The position numbers and the translations under genes were made by a program. The notes beneath the pieces are model-generated. The model searched no databases and was not told the origin of the DNA. It worked only from the letters and a program-made list of their open reading frames with translations. From Nostoc sp. UHCC 0302 (lineage in GTDB: Bacteria > Cyanobacteriota > Cyanobacteriia > Cyanobacteriales > Nostocaceae), in the NCBI RefSeq assembly GCF_038096175.1, contig NZ_CP151099.1:1552501-1616500 (forward strand): a DNA stretch of 64,000 nucleotides, given 5' to 3'. Shown one piece after another: positions 56,665-64,000 of this stretch. Position 1 is the first letter of the stretch, and the number at the start of each line of letters is the position of its first letter.

Positions 56665-58152
56665 TTAAGCAGGATTGCTACATTCCTGATCTTTACTATC
56701 TTGACCTAACGATTTCGGCTTATTGTTAATCATTAGTGGAATAAGTGCTGCTAATCGCAAAAATCCTGATACAACAAACAATTGTAGAATGCCAAAAGAC
56801 CCAGCAAATTGAGCCATAAAGCCACCTATAGTTACGCCTAACGCACCACTTCCCCCAGCAACAGCAGCTGCGATCGCAAAATAGATAGACTGGTTTTTAA
56901 CTGGCGCAATTTCTATCTGGAGATTGTTGCTGCACAAATCAATTGCCGCCCAAGCACCTCCAATAAAAATGTGTAACAGCGGTAACCATAACCAGAGATC
57001 AAGCTGAGTAGAACCAATTGCCAGCCACAGCCACGGTATAATTGCAATTAGAATTCCATTAGAAATTAGAATAGGGCGGTTGCCTATCTTATCTGCTAAT
57101 TTACCCCACATAATCAGCATTAGCAGATGCGCCCCGGCTCGTAAACTGTTGTAGAGAGTTACCCAGCTCACATCTATACTCAGCGTATCAAGCATATAGA
57201 AGTTAAAAAACGGGGCGCTGAGGCTAACAGCAAGCGTCCATGAGCCAAAATAAACCAAAAACATCAAAAAATTGGAGTTTTTCCAGACGCTGCTAACTAA
57301 CTCGTTTTGTGGAGTCTCTATCTGTGGTAGAGAAATCGGTTCAGAAGTTCCGCTTGGTTCATCTGATACAGTATCTAACTCAATCTCACTTGTTTGAGGT
57401 AAGCTGACGCCATGAGTGTTTTGTGATTGTGGATTCATATCCACTTGGAAATACTGACATCCCAAGCCGATAATTCCAAACACAATGCCTAGTAGCAAAA
57501 TCACTCCATAACCTTGAATAGCCCCTCCGTACCAATGTGATACAGCTAAACCCGCTAGGGGTAAGCAGATAAACTCGGTTAAGTTGGTTGCACTATTGCG
57601 TAGCCCAAAATATCTGCCTCGCAATCGCCGTGGAACTAGCATTGCTATCCAACTGAACCAGGATGCAGTTCCTAGTCCTCCTAAAAGATGAGTGACGACG
57701 ACAATCAAAAGCGTCAAATCTACCAATTGCTCCGAATTAAGCCATCCCCAACTTGACATGGCTATGCCAAGTACTAAAATCAACCATAGTAGCCGAGCAA
57801 TCCCATGAGTGCGTAACGCATACTGAAAGCGGCTAGTGGTACGTTCAGACAAGTACGCACCCAAAGGCTGAATCAGATTCACCAACATGGGGATAGAGGA
57901 AAGCATTCCAAACACCACTGGACTTGCATTCAACTCCACCAAGAAATTACCAAGCAAAATTCCACCAGTCCCAATAGTGAAAGCCGCTGCGAAAATAGCA
58001 TCGACAGTAGAGGCTTTCAAACTCCTACGAATGGCATCTTTAGAAATTCGAGGGCTAGGTATTGAGGCTGGAGAAAGTGTTGGTGATGGGGAAGCAATCG
58101 GAGCAATTTCTAGACTAACAGGTGCATCTGTTTCAACCTGAACTAAATCCAT
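56665..58152 (-). CDS. MFS transporter
   Basis: 495 aa from the ATG at 58152 (18 codons further upstream is also open). A disordered Pro/Ser-rich N terminus (PIASPSPTLSPASIPSPR) precedes about 12 hydrophobic segments in two groups of six with a long acidic cytoplasmic loop in the middle (about residues 255-310). MFS loop signatures: GAYLSERTTSRFQYALR, MWGKLADKIGNRPILI. Substrate unknown. The gene has no close partner. Confidence 0.8.
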   Translation of the reverse strand: MDLVQVETDAPVSLEIAPIASPSPTLSPASIPSPRISKDAIRRSLKASTVDAIFAAAFTIGTGGILLGNFLVELNASPVVFGMLSSIPMLVNLIQPLGAYLSERTTSRFQYALRTHGIARLLWLILVLGIAMSSWGWLNSEQLVDLTLLIVVVTHLLGGLGTASWFSWIAMLVPRRLRGRYFGLRNSATNLTEFICLPLAGLAVSHWYGGAIQGYGVILLLGIVFGIIGLGCQYFQVDMNPQSQNTHGVSLPQTSEIELDTVSDEPSGTSEPISLPQIETPQNELVSSVWKNSNFLMFLVYFGSWTLAVSLSAPFFNFYMLDTLSIDVSWVTLYNSLRAGAHLLMLIMWGKLADKIGNRPILISNGILIAIIPWLWLAIGSTQLDLWLWLPLLHIFIGGAWAAIDLCSNNLQIEIAPVKNQSIYFAIAAAVAGGSGALGVTIGGFMAQFAGSFGILQLFVVSGFLRLAALIPLMINNKPKSLGQDSKDQECSNPA

Positions 58153-59136
58153 AAATTTATAAATATTAAAACGTGTAATAGCGAAGCATTCTAGAATTAT
58201 TCCCAATGCGAAAAACTAAATACAACATTGGATAGATTAGTGACAAATTAGGCGCAACTGTTGTCTTGAATAGCCGCAGCAATCACTACACTAATCACTG
58301 AGAATAAAATTCAATGTATTAACCTTGTAAATCTGAGTTTTCATCGGAAAAACATGACTACCTTTCAACCAGGTTGCTTCGCGCACTGGCTTGTAAACCT
58401 TGTGGTGAAGCTTGGTGGTATTCCAGCACTGATCACGTTTTGCTAGCTCCTAAATCTGATCATAAGTATCAGCAAACCCATCTGGTGCGCGGTCAATTTG
58501 ACTCTGCCAGCTAGAAGGGTCTATAAGCTTACACTTTACAGAAATGGATTGACTTATATTTTTATGATACCTAATCCTGAAGAATTATTAAGGATTTCTC
58601 GCCAATTTCTGCCATTGCTCTCAGTAAGTGTAGCGAAGCCCTACCTTGTATATAGCAGAGGTCTACTAGGTTCGACTTTATTCATTTACTTTAATAGTGA
58701 TAGTGATTTCATATACAGAATCTGTAAGCTATCTGTGCAAGTTTATTTGCGTAACGGCTGATCATTAGACTTCTTGTATTGCCTTTTGGAGAGCAGTAAT
58801 CACACCGTTAGCGAGAAAGGAGAAGGAGAAGGGGAAGTAGTTATCTGCTTTCCATGTTCTCGGTTAGCATATCTGTAATTTTTCTCTATTTGGTCGTGAT
58901 TTGTCTTTTAAAAGGGTTCTTAGTGCCTTGTCTGGTCTGGGTTTTGCGCCTAATTTATTTTAGTACTTTCGTGAGTCAAGCGATCTGCACTTGGCGCGAT
59001 CGCTCTTTCTACAAAGCAAAGCGATCGCCTTCCCAGAGAAAAGGGTTGAATCATAAATTATTTACTGTTCTGTCAAATTAATGCTGTTAAGTAACTCAGC
59101 AGGTGTAGTTCTCACCTTAACGCTGTTTTAAATGTT
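58153..59136. other. Gene-poor region
   Basis: About 980 bp. Two open frames (58498-58761 and 58854-59081) lack ribosome-binding sites and conserved composition; the second contains HIP1 sites (59000-59030) and looks like non-coding DNA. Promoters for the divergent genes should lie near the two ends. Confidence 0.45.
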
Positions 59137-59889
59137 GTGATACTCAACAGGAGTATAGAAACGTTGCTAAAGCTTTCTTCAGAATCTCCTATGCCTATTT
59201 TATTAATCATTATTAGTTTTCTAGTAGTAACTTTTTCAACTTGGTTATCATCTCAACCATTTACTTTAAAACCATTTGGACTTAATGACGTTATACAGGT
59301 ACTCACTTTACCATTGTTTATTTCTTTATTACTAGAGCGCTCTTTAGAAGTTTTTATAACTACTTGGCGCGGGCCATACGTTGAGCAATTAGATATTAGT
59401 ATTCAGCAAGATAAATATCTAATTGACGAGAAGATAAGACTTATACAATCGCAACAAAAACAAACCCCAACGACTAGTTTACAATTGAACGAATTCACAG
59501 GTTTACCACCTGAAGGAATGAGTTTTGAACAACAAATAATTGATAATTTTACACAACAACAAGAAGAAGCATTAAAAATACTTAACCCAGAAATTGATAA
59601 TTTAAATGAAAAGCAGCGCCAAAGAGCAGCTTATAAATCTGATACACGAATCATTGCCTTATGGACATCCCTTTTGTTCGGTCTTTTAATGAGCGCAATC
59701 GGTATTCGCTCAATTGAGCCACTTGTGTTTATTGATTCAAATAATCTAATACAAGTTGTTATTTTTCGTTGTTTAGATGCCTTACTTACAGGAGGTTTAA
59801 TTGCAGGAGGTAGTGAGGGGATTCATAAGATAATACAGGTTTTTATTAACTTTATGGAAGCTACATCTCAACAAATTAAAGGCAAATAA
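59137..59889 (+). CDS. Four-helix membrane protein of unknown function
   Basis: 250 aa from a GTG (weak start; ATGs lie further in). Two N-terminal hydrophobic segments (ILLIIISFLVVTFSTWL and LTLPLFISLLLERSLEVFI), a cytoplasmic charged coiled-coil middle (about 80-165, Gln/Glu-rich), then two more (IIALWTSLLFGLLMSAIGI and LDALLTGGLIAGGSEGIHKI). The last motif recurs, from memory, in unnamed membrane proteins; I cannot assign a role. Single gene. Confidence 0.65.
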   Translation: MILNRSIETLLKLSSESPMPILLIIISFLVVTFSTWLSSQPFTLKPFGLNDVIQVLTLPLFISLLLERSLEVFITTWRGPYVEQLDISIQQDKYLIDEKIRLIQSQQKQTPTTSLQLNEFTGLPPEGMSFEQQIIDNFTQQQEEALKILNPEIDNLNEKQRQRAAYKSDTRIIALWTSLLFGLLMSAIGIRSIEPLVFIDSNNLIQVVIFRCLDALLTGGLIAGGSEGIHKIIQVFINFMEATSQQIKGK

Positions 59890-60085
59890 TTAATAAAACT
59901 TTTTGGTGCATAATGTGTTGACAAGAGACGCTTGCAACACCAGTCCCTATACTGCAAGCTACTTATTAATCATGATTATCAAATTAAGTTAAAAACTTCT
60001 CTCAAGCATTTATTGATATTTTTTTGCTTGGAAAGTATTTTTAATAAAACTAATTGATTTCTTAACTATCCTCTCAACTTAAACT

Positions 60086-60240
60086 AACGTGAGTTCGATG
60101 ACCTCTCCCCAACCCCTCTCCGCATCGGAGAGGGGCAAAAATATTCTTAGTTTTCAACGAAAAAATCAAGGTTTCAAAGCCTCTCTCCCTCTGGAGGAGA
60201 GGTTTGGAGAGGGGTTTTTGAAATCTGTCGAACTCACGTT
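60086..60240. mobile_element. 155-bp MITE-like element
   Basis: Perfect 13-bp terminal inverted repeats AACGTGAGTTCGA (60086-60098) and TCGAACTCACGTT (60228-60240), flanked by the direct repeat AAACT (60081-60085 and 60241-60245), the mark of insertion. The interior has two CCTCTCC/GGAGAGG hairpins. It carries no coding frame, so it must be mobilised by a transposase elsewhere. Confidence 0.75.
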
Positions 60241-60391
60241 AAACTAAGCTCTCTATCAGAGAGTAAAAAAATAATTAGGTGCGTTATCGTTTCGCATAAC
60301 ACACCTGACAATTGATGTTTTTTCTATTGAACTACTTATTAAGTAAACTAACTTGTATTCAGAGCTTACTTCAGGTTGACAACATTATGGC

Positions 60392-61372
60392 TTAACGGTT
60401 AACAGTACTCATGTCAGGATATCGCTCACCTGCTGCTACATTTTTAGGCGCAACTGCTTCAAGTCGATTCAACTCTTCTGACGTTAGAGTAATTTCCGTC
60501 GCTGCAATATTCTCCTCCAAATAAGTACGGCGTTTAGTACCAGGAATTGGGACTATATCTTCGCCTTGAGCCAAAAGCCATGCAAGTGCAAGCTGACTAG
60601 AAGTTACTCCTTTTTCCGTGGCAATTGTCTTTACTTGCTCCACTAATTGCAGGTTCTTATAAAAATTCTCGCCTTGAAAGCGGGGGGAATTTCTGCGAAA
60701 GTCATCAGCTGCGAGGTCATCAGGGCTAGTGATTGCACCTGATAAAAAACCTCTGCCTAATGGACTGTAAGCAACAAATCCAATTCCTAATTCGCGCACA
60801 GTAGATAAAATTTCATCCTCTGGCTCTCGACTCCAAAGTGAGTACTCTGTTTGTAGTGCAGTAATTGGGTGAACTGCCTGCGCCCGTCGAATTGTCGCAG
60901 GGGCAGCTTCCGAAAGTCCCAAATAACGGACTTTTCCTTGCTGCACTAACTCTGCCATTGCCCCTACAGTATCTTCAATAGGCACAGTTGGATCTACCCG
61001 ATGTTGATAATAAAGGTCAATCACTTCAACCCCTAGACGTTTTAGTGAAGCTTCACAAGCTTGATGAACGTATTCTGGTTTGCCACTAATTCCTTTCCAA
61101 CCTCCATCCTCAGTACGGACATTACCAAATTTGGTTGCTACTACTACTTTGTCTCGGTGAGCTTTAATTGCCTTACCTACTAGTTGCTCATTAGTAAAGG
61201 GGCCATACATATCAGCAGTGTCAAGTAAATTAACTCCCAGTTCTAATGCCCGATGAATTGTGGCGATCGCTTCCTGTTCATCACGACCACTATAAAACTC
61301 AGACATTCCCATGCAACCAAGCCCTATCTGTGAAACTTCCAAACCTTGTTTGCCTAGCTTTCTGGTTCTCAT
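60392..61372 (-). CDS. Aldo/keto reductase
   Basis: 326 aa. NADPH-dependent oxidoreductase (AKR13-like). Starts [20 protein letters not shown]; catalytic residues Asp (LLDTADMYG, with Tyr four on), Lys (VVVATKFG) and His ([10 protein letters not shown]), NADPH-site residues near IPIPGTKRR (printed VPIPGTKRR). Full length, ends [16 protein letters not shown]. Broad substrate range in this family; natural substrate unknown. Monocistronic. Confidence 0.92.
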   Translation of the reverse strand: MRTRKLGKQGLEVSQIGLGCMGMSEFYSGRDEQEAIATIHRALELGVNLLDTADMYGPFTNEQLVGKAIKAHRDKVVVATKFGNVRTEDGGWKGISGKPEYVHQACEASLKRLGVEVIDLYYQHRVDPTVPIEDTVGAMAELVQQGKVRYLGLSEAAPATIRRAQAVHPITALQTEYSLWSREPEDEILSTVRELGIGFVAYSPLGRGFLSGAITSPDDLAADDFRRNSPRFQGENFYKNLQLVEQVKTIATEKGVTSSQLALAWLLAQGEDIVPIPGTKRRTYLEENIAATEITLTSEELNRLEAVAPKNVAAGERYPDMSTVNR

Positions 61373-62043
61373 AAAATAATTTCCAAGTCAGTAATTAGGA
61401 AGATAAAAACGAGTCTTTCCGCATTATCCCTTTCCTAATTACTAAGTCATCTAGTATTAGAAGTATTTTCTCAAACAAGTATGTTGAGACATTTAATACC
61501 AATTTTAAAAAAGAATGCGACAAATAGACCATCTGTAGAGACGCGATGAATCGCGCCTTCATCCAACGGTGTGTTGCAACCATTCATTGAATTTGTATAA
61601 GGAGAAGCATAAATTAATTTTTCCAGGTCTGCATTGGCATAACCAAGCGATGTATTGGCATAACTAAGCGATGCATTGGCATAACCGAGCGATGCATTGG
61701 CATAACCGAGCGATGTATTGGCATAACCAAGTGATGCATTGGCATAACCAAGCGATGCATTGGCATAACCGAGTGATGTATTAATAATTTTTTTGAGATT
61801 TACGTTAGACAAAAGTCGCACAATGTAGCAGGCAACAAAAAATTGAGTTGATTTTAGCCAGATAAAAAATAACCCTCGTAAAACCTAAAGGCTGATGAAG
61901 GGTTGAGCAGAATTTGCTACTGTTAACGTTAAATTACCGTTGAGTGATGGTAAAAAGCTAGGATTTAGCAGTTAGCAGTTAAGATTTATTTTTCGCTCAC
62001 TTCCCCACTCAGTACTTTCAAGCTTGATTATTAGGAGGATAGC
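61373..62043. repeat. Intergenic region with a second type of 21-bp tandem array
   Basis: Seven 21-bp units at about 61631-61777 (GCATTGGCATAACCAAGCGAT and variants). The minus-strand frame through them (61471-61821) would encode seven copies of SLGYANA plus a tail, and is more likely repeat-derived than a gene. The unit shares CGATGCATTGGCA with the array near 22.8 and 48.1 kb. The end of the region has the AGGAGGA ribosome-binding site of the next gene. Confidence 0.65.
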
Positions 62044-62634
62044 TTGACTCCCACACTTGACCTAAATACATTTATTGAATTCCTATTGGGGATTAGTTTA
62101 AGCGCGGCGGCTGGCTTTAGAGTATTTGTTCCACTACTGGTATTGAGTGCTGCTTCTGTTTTTGGGCATTTAGATTACCCCACTGACTTGAATTGGCTGG
62201 AATCCCCTCAAGCATTTGCGGTGTTCGCAGTTGCTTGCGTGCTGGAAATTACTGGTTATTACATACCTTGGTTAGATCACATACTGGATATTGCTGCTAC
62301 ACCCGCCGCAGTGATCGCTGGTACAGTCGTAGCAGCTTCAGTTACTCCTGACATGAATCCGATCGCCCAATGGACAATTGCCTTAATAGCAGGCGGGGGA
62401 AGTGCAGGAATAACCAAGGGTTTGATGAATATCTTGCGCCTAACTTCTACAGGCGTCTCAGGTGGATTAACAAATCCAGTTGTGTCAACCATCGAGTTAG
62501 TGAGCGCGATCGCACTTTCTCTACTAGCGATCGCGTTACCAGCCGTAGCAGGAATCATTGTGATTAGTATTTTAATATTTGCTATTCAAAGAATCTGGAA
62601 ATTCTTTACCAGCAAACTATCTTCTCAATACTAG
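62044..62634 (+). CDS. DUF4126 family membrane protein
   Basis: 196 aa from a TTG preceded by AGGAGGA. Five or so hydrophobic segments; N-terminal LGISLSAAAGFRVFVPLLVLS and central GGGSAGITKGLMNILRLTST with GGLTNPVVSTIEL are family features. Probable small-molecule or ion-handling inner-membrane protein; no proven function. Contains HIP1 sites in the 3' half. Confidence 0.88.
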   Translation: MTPTLDLNTFIEFLLGISLSAAAGFRVFVPLLVLSAASVFGHLDYPTDLNWLESPQAFAVFAVACVLEITGYYIPWLDHILDIAATPAAVIAGTVVAASVTPDMNPIAQWTIALIAGGGSAGITKGLMNILRLTSTGVSGGLTNPVVSTIELVSAIALSLLAIALPAVAGIIVISILIFAIQRIWKFFTSKLSSQY

Positions 62635-62760
62635 GTATTGGGTACTGGGTACTGGGGACTGGGTATTGAGAAATCGTTCAAAAATTTATCCACATTCAAA
62701 GCCCCGGACATAATTTTTCCGCTTTTTACCCAATCCCCAATCCCCAATCCCCAACCCCTT
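62635..62760. repeat. Short tandem repeats (7 bp) on both sides of a short spacer
   Basis: TATTGGGTACTGGGTACTGG (from about 62636) and CCAATCCCCAATCCCCAATC (from about 62729) are two heptanucleotide STRR arrays of the kind common in heterocystous cyanobacteria. They lie between convergent genes. Confidence 0.75.
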
Positions 62761-63504
62761 TTACGCTGTTAGTAAACTTTGCCTAGTACGTGTTGCTTGA
62801 ACAAAAGCTTCAAAAATTTTTTGATGATTTGGATCATTAACTGAAAGCTCCGGATGCCACTGTACACCAATCGCCCAAGGATGATGTTCATGTTCTACTG
62901 CTTCAATTACTCCATCTTCTAAAGCATGAGCAACAACACGCCAACCAGATGGTACTTTGTGTATTGCTTGGTGATGCCAGGAAACTACGGTTATGTGAGT
63001 ATTTTGTACACAGTCAGCTAAACGGCTTTCGACGTCTATGCTGACTATGTGTTCTGTTGGTAAACGCCGTCCAGGTTCAGGCTCTAGACGGTGTAATACT
63101 GACGTACCGTACACCTCTGGCACGTGAGGAATCAGAGTACCGCCACAAACAACGATGAGAATTTGTAAACCCCGACAGATACCCAAGACAGGTAAATGAC
63201 GCTCTAAAGCAAATTTGGCTAGTTGCAGTTCAAAAGTATCACGCTCGGAATCTACAGAATAAATACTCGCGTGATCACAACCTTTGTAGCAAACAGGATT
63301 AATATCTCCGCCACCAGAAAGTATCAAACCATCCAGAGGCTCTAAGACTATGGCCGGGTCAGTTTCTCCTGGTGGTAATAATATAGGAGTGCCACCAGCG
63401 GCACGGACTGCATCTATATAATTACTGGGCAGCGAAAATGGTAATGCTGCCTGCCGACCGTAGGTCGTAATGCCAATTAATGCTTTTCGAGATTTTATAC
63501 TCAT
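62761..63504 (-). CDS. Gamma-glutamyl-gamma-aminobutyrate hydrolase-like class I amidotransferase
   Basis: 247 aa. Class I glutamine amidotransferase fold: GLILSGGGDINPV, nucleophile Cys in VLGICRGLQIL, and catalytic His-x-Glu in GVQWHPELS. The PuuD family hydrolyses gamma-glutamyl bonds in polyamine breakdown; other members act on other gamma-glutamyl compounds. Full length. It starts 33 bp after the coiled-coil gene and so is probably its operon partner. Confidence 0.88.
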   Translation of the reverse strand: MSIKSRKALIGITTYGRQAALPFSLPSNYIDAVRAAGGTPILLPPGETDPAIVLEPLDGLILSGGGDINPVCYKGCDHASIYSVDSERDTFELQLAKFALERHLPVLGICRGLQILIVVCGGTLIPHVPEVYGTSVLHRLEPEPGRRLPTEHIVSIDVESRLADCVQNTHITVVSWHHQAIHKVPSGWRVVAHALEDGVIEAVEHEHHPWAIGVQWHPELSVNDPNHQKIFEAFVQATRTRQSLLTA

Positions 63505-63537
63505 CGTTTTTCTTTTTTAAAGACCCAAAAGAACGTT

Positions 63538-63933
63538 TTATTGAGCTTGACGTTCTTTCAGCACTTGATCCAGCAGGTTTCTAGCAGGTTGCGCTTTAGT
63601 AAGTGCTGCTTGATGGTCACCATAAGCACGAACAAGACGAGAAAGACTGCTGACGCCTGTTTTAAGTTGCTCAAGTTCTTCACCAGCAAGCAGTTCGCCA
63701 TCAAGCATTCGCCCGATCAAAGGTTTGATATCGCCCACTTCCTGCCGGACTTTTTGCAGCTTTTCTACACTACTCAGTAAGCTTTTGAGTGAGTTCAAGA
63801 TGTCGTCAATCTCAGGGACATCCTCCACTGGTGCAGGCGAATCTTCAATTGTTTCGGACTCTTCAATATCTGAAACCGTAGACAATTCCTGTTCAGACGT
63901 TTCACCTTTCACCCCGTTTTTTTTTGCCATCAA
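63538..63933 (-). CDS. Coiled-coil protein, unknown; frame open at the right edge
   Basis: 131 aa from an internal TTG/ATG (63933/63930). An acidic Glu/Asp/Ser-rich N-terminal part is followed by helices with heptad character (LNSLKSLLSSVEKLQKVRQEVG, split by a turn). No motif recognised. The reading frame stays open upstream through at least 63999 with protein-like sequence (FSKPHKKQISDTLEKIFEEA), so the true start may lie outside the window. Confidence 0.65.
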   Translation of the reverse strand: MMAKKNGVKGETSEQELSTVSDIEESETIEDSPAPVEDVPEIDDILNSLKSLLSSVEKLQKVRQEVGDIKPLIGRMLDGELLAGEELEQLKTGVSSLSRLVRAYGDHQAALTKAQPARNLLDQVLKERQAQ

Positions 63934-64000
63934 CGCTTCCTCAAAAATTTTCTCCAGTGTATCGCTGATTTGCTTCTTGTGGGGCTTACTAAAGAGAAGT

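Noticed and set aside
58498-59081. Two short frames before the membrane protein gene
   Set aside because: No start signals; contain HIP1 sites and biased non-coding composition.
61471-61821. 116-aa minus-strand frame with seven SLGYANA repeats
   Set aside because: Again a product of a 21-bp array with no ribosome-binding site or domain.

Overview
The window looks like chromosome of a filamentous, nitrogen-fixing, probably heterocyst-forming cyanobacterium close to Nostoc. The reasons are the very frequent HIP1 octamers (GCGATCGC), a chlorophyll-synthesis methyltransferase (chlM), a lone nifH, a cyanobacterial-type RRM protein, 7-bp short tandem repeats (CCCCAAT, CAATTGT and CTGGGTA types), and many dispersed Nostoc-style intergenic repeats, some of which have entered genes in frame. 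No rRNA, tRNA or CRISPR array was recognised. All names are from reading the sequence, without database searches.

Left part (1-13.9 kb): a remodelled defence island. DUF4007 protein and a giant P-loop ATPase (605-5052) are followed by a HicB/VapB-like antitoxin with a PIN toxin, an Rpn/DUF4351 nuclease-like gene and two small genes on the minus strand, then a plus-strand block: XRE-HTH/HNH protein, an SF2 helicase that has lost its ATP-binding N terminus, a GHKL (MORC/HSP90-like) ATPase, two small unknown proteins and a DndA/IscS-like cysteine desulfurase. The domain set resembles accessory (restriction) genes linked to DNA phosphorothioation (Dnd), but no DndC/D/E is visible in the window. 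Two 18-bp operator-like palindromes precede the XRE-HNH gene.

14-28.5 kb: a large PEP-CTERM membrane protein with VIT and VWA domains, a nucleotidyltransferase, then a minus-strand stressosome-type signalling block read from 25.8 to 17.9 kb: RsbR-like, RsbS-like, RsbT-like, an RsbT/RsbX fusion, and two hybrid histidine kinases, the first of which carries an RsbT-like domain at its N terminus. A module of 21-bp tandem repeats lies inside this block. Then DUF423, a small membrane protein and chlM.

28.6-39 kb: an IS630-type element, a 1.7-kb gene-poor stretch, a solitary nifH, several small genes (a Lys-rich 35-aa protein, PII-like, RRM, unknowns), a B12-binding radical SAM protein and a small ribbon-helix-helix candidate.

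39-48 kb: housekeeping genes nagA, purE, an amt remnant, an MFS transporter, moeB with a rhodanese domain beside a JAMM peptidase, a secreted unknown, hflX and an isoaspartyl peptidase.

48-54.6 kb: an ATP-grasp ligase, a second IS630 copy of the same length, and an ergothioneine-type cluster egtC-egtB-egtD. The ATP-grasp gene may originally have belonged to the same transcription unit, now split by the IS.

54.6-64 kb: pentapeptide-repeat protein, MFS transporter, an unknown membrane protein, a 155-bp MITE-like element, aldo/keto reductase, a second type of 21-bp repeat array, DUF4126 protein, a class I glutamine amidotransferase and a coiled-coil protein whose frame is still open at the right edge.
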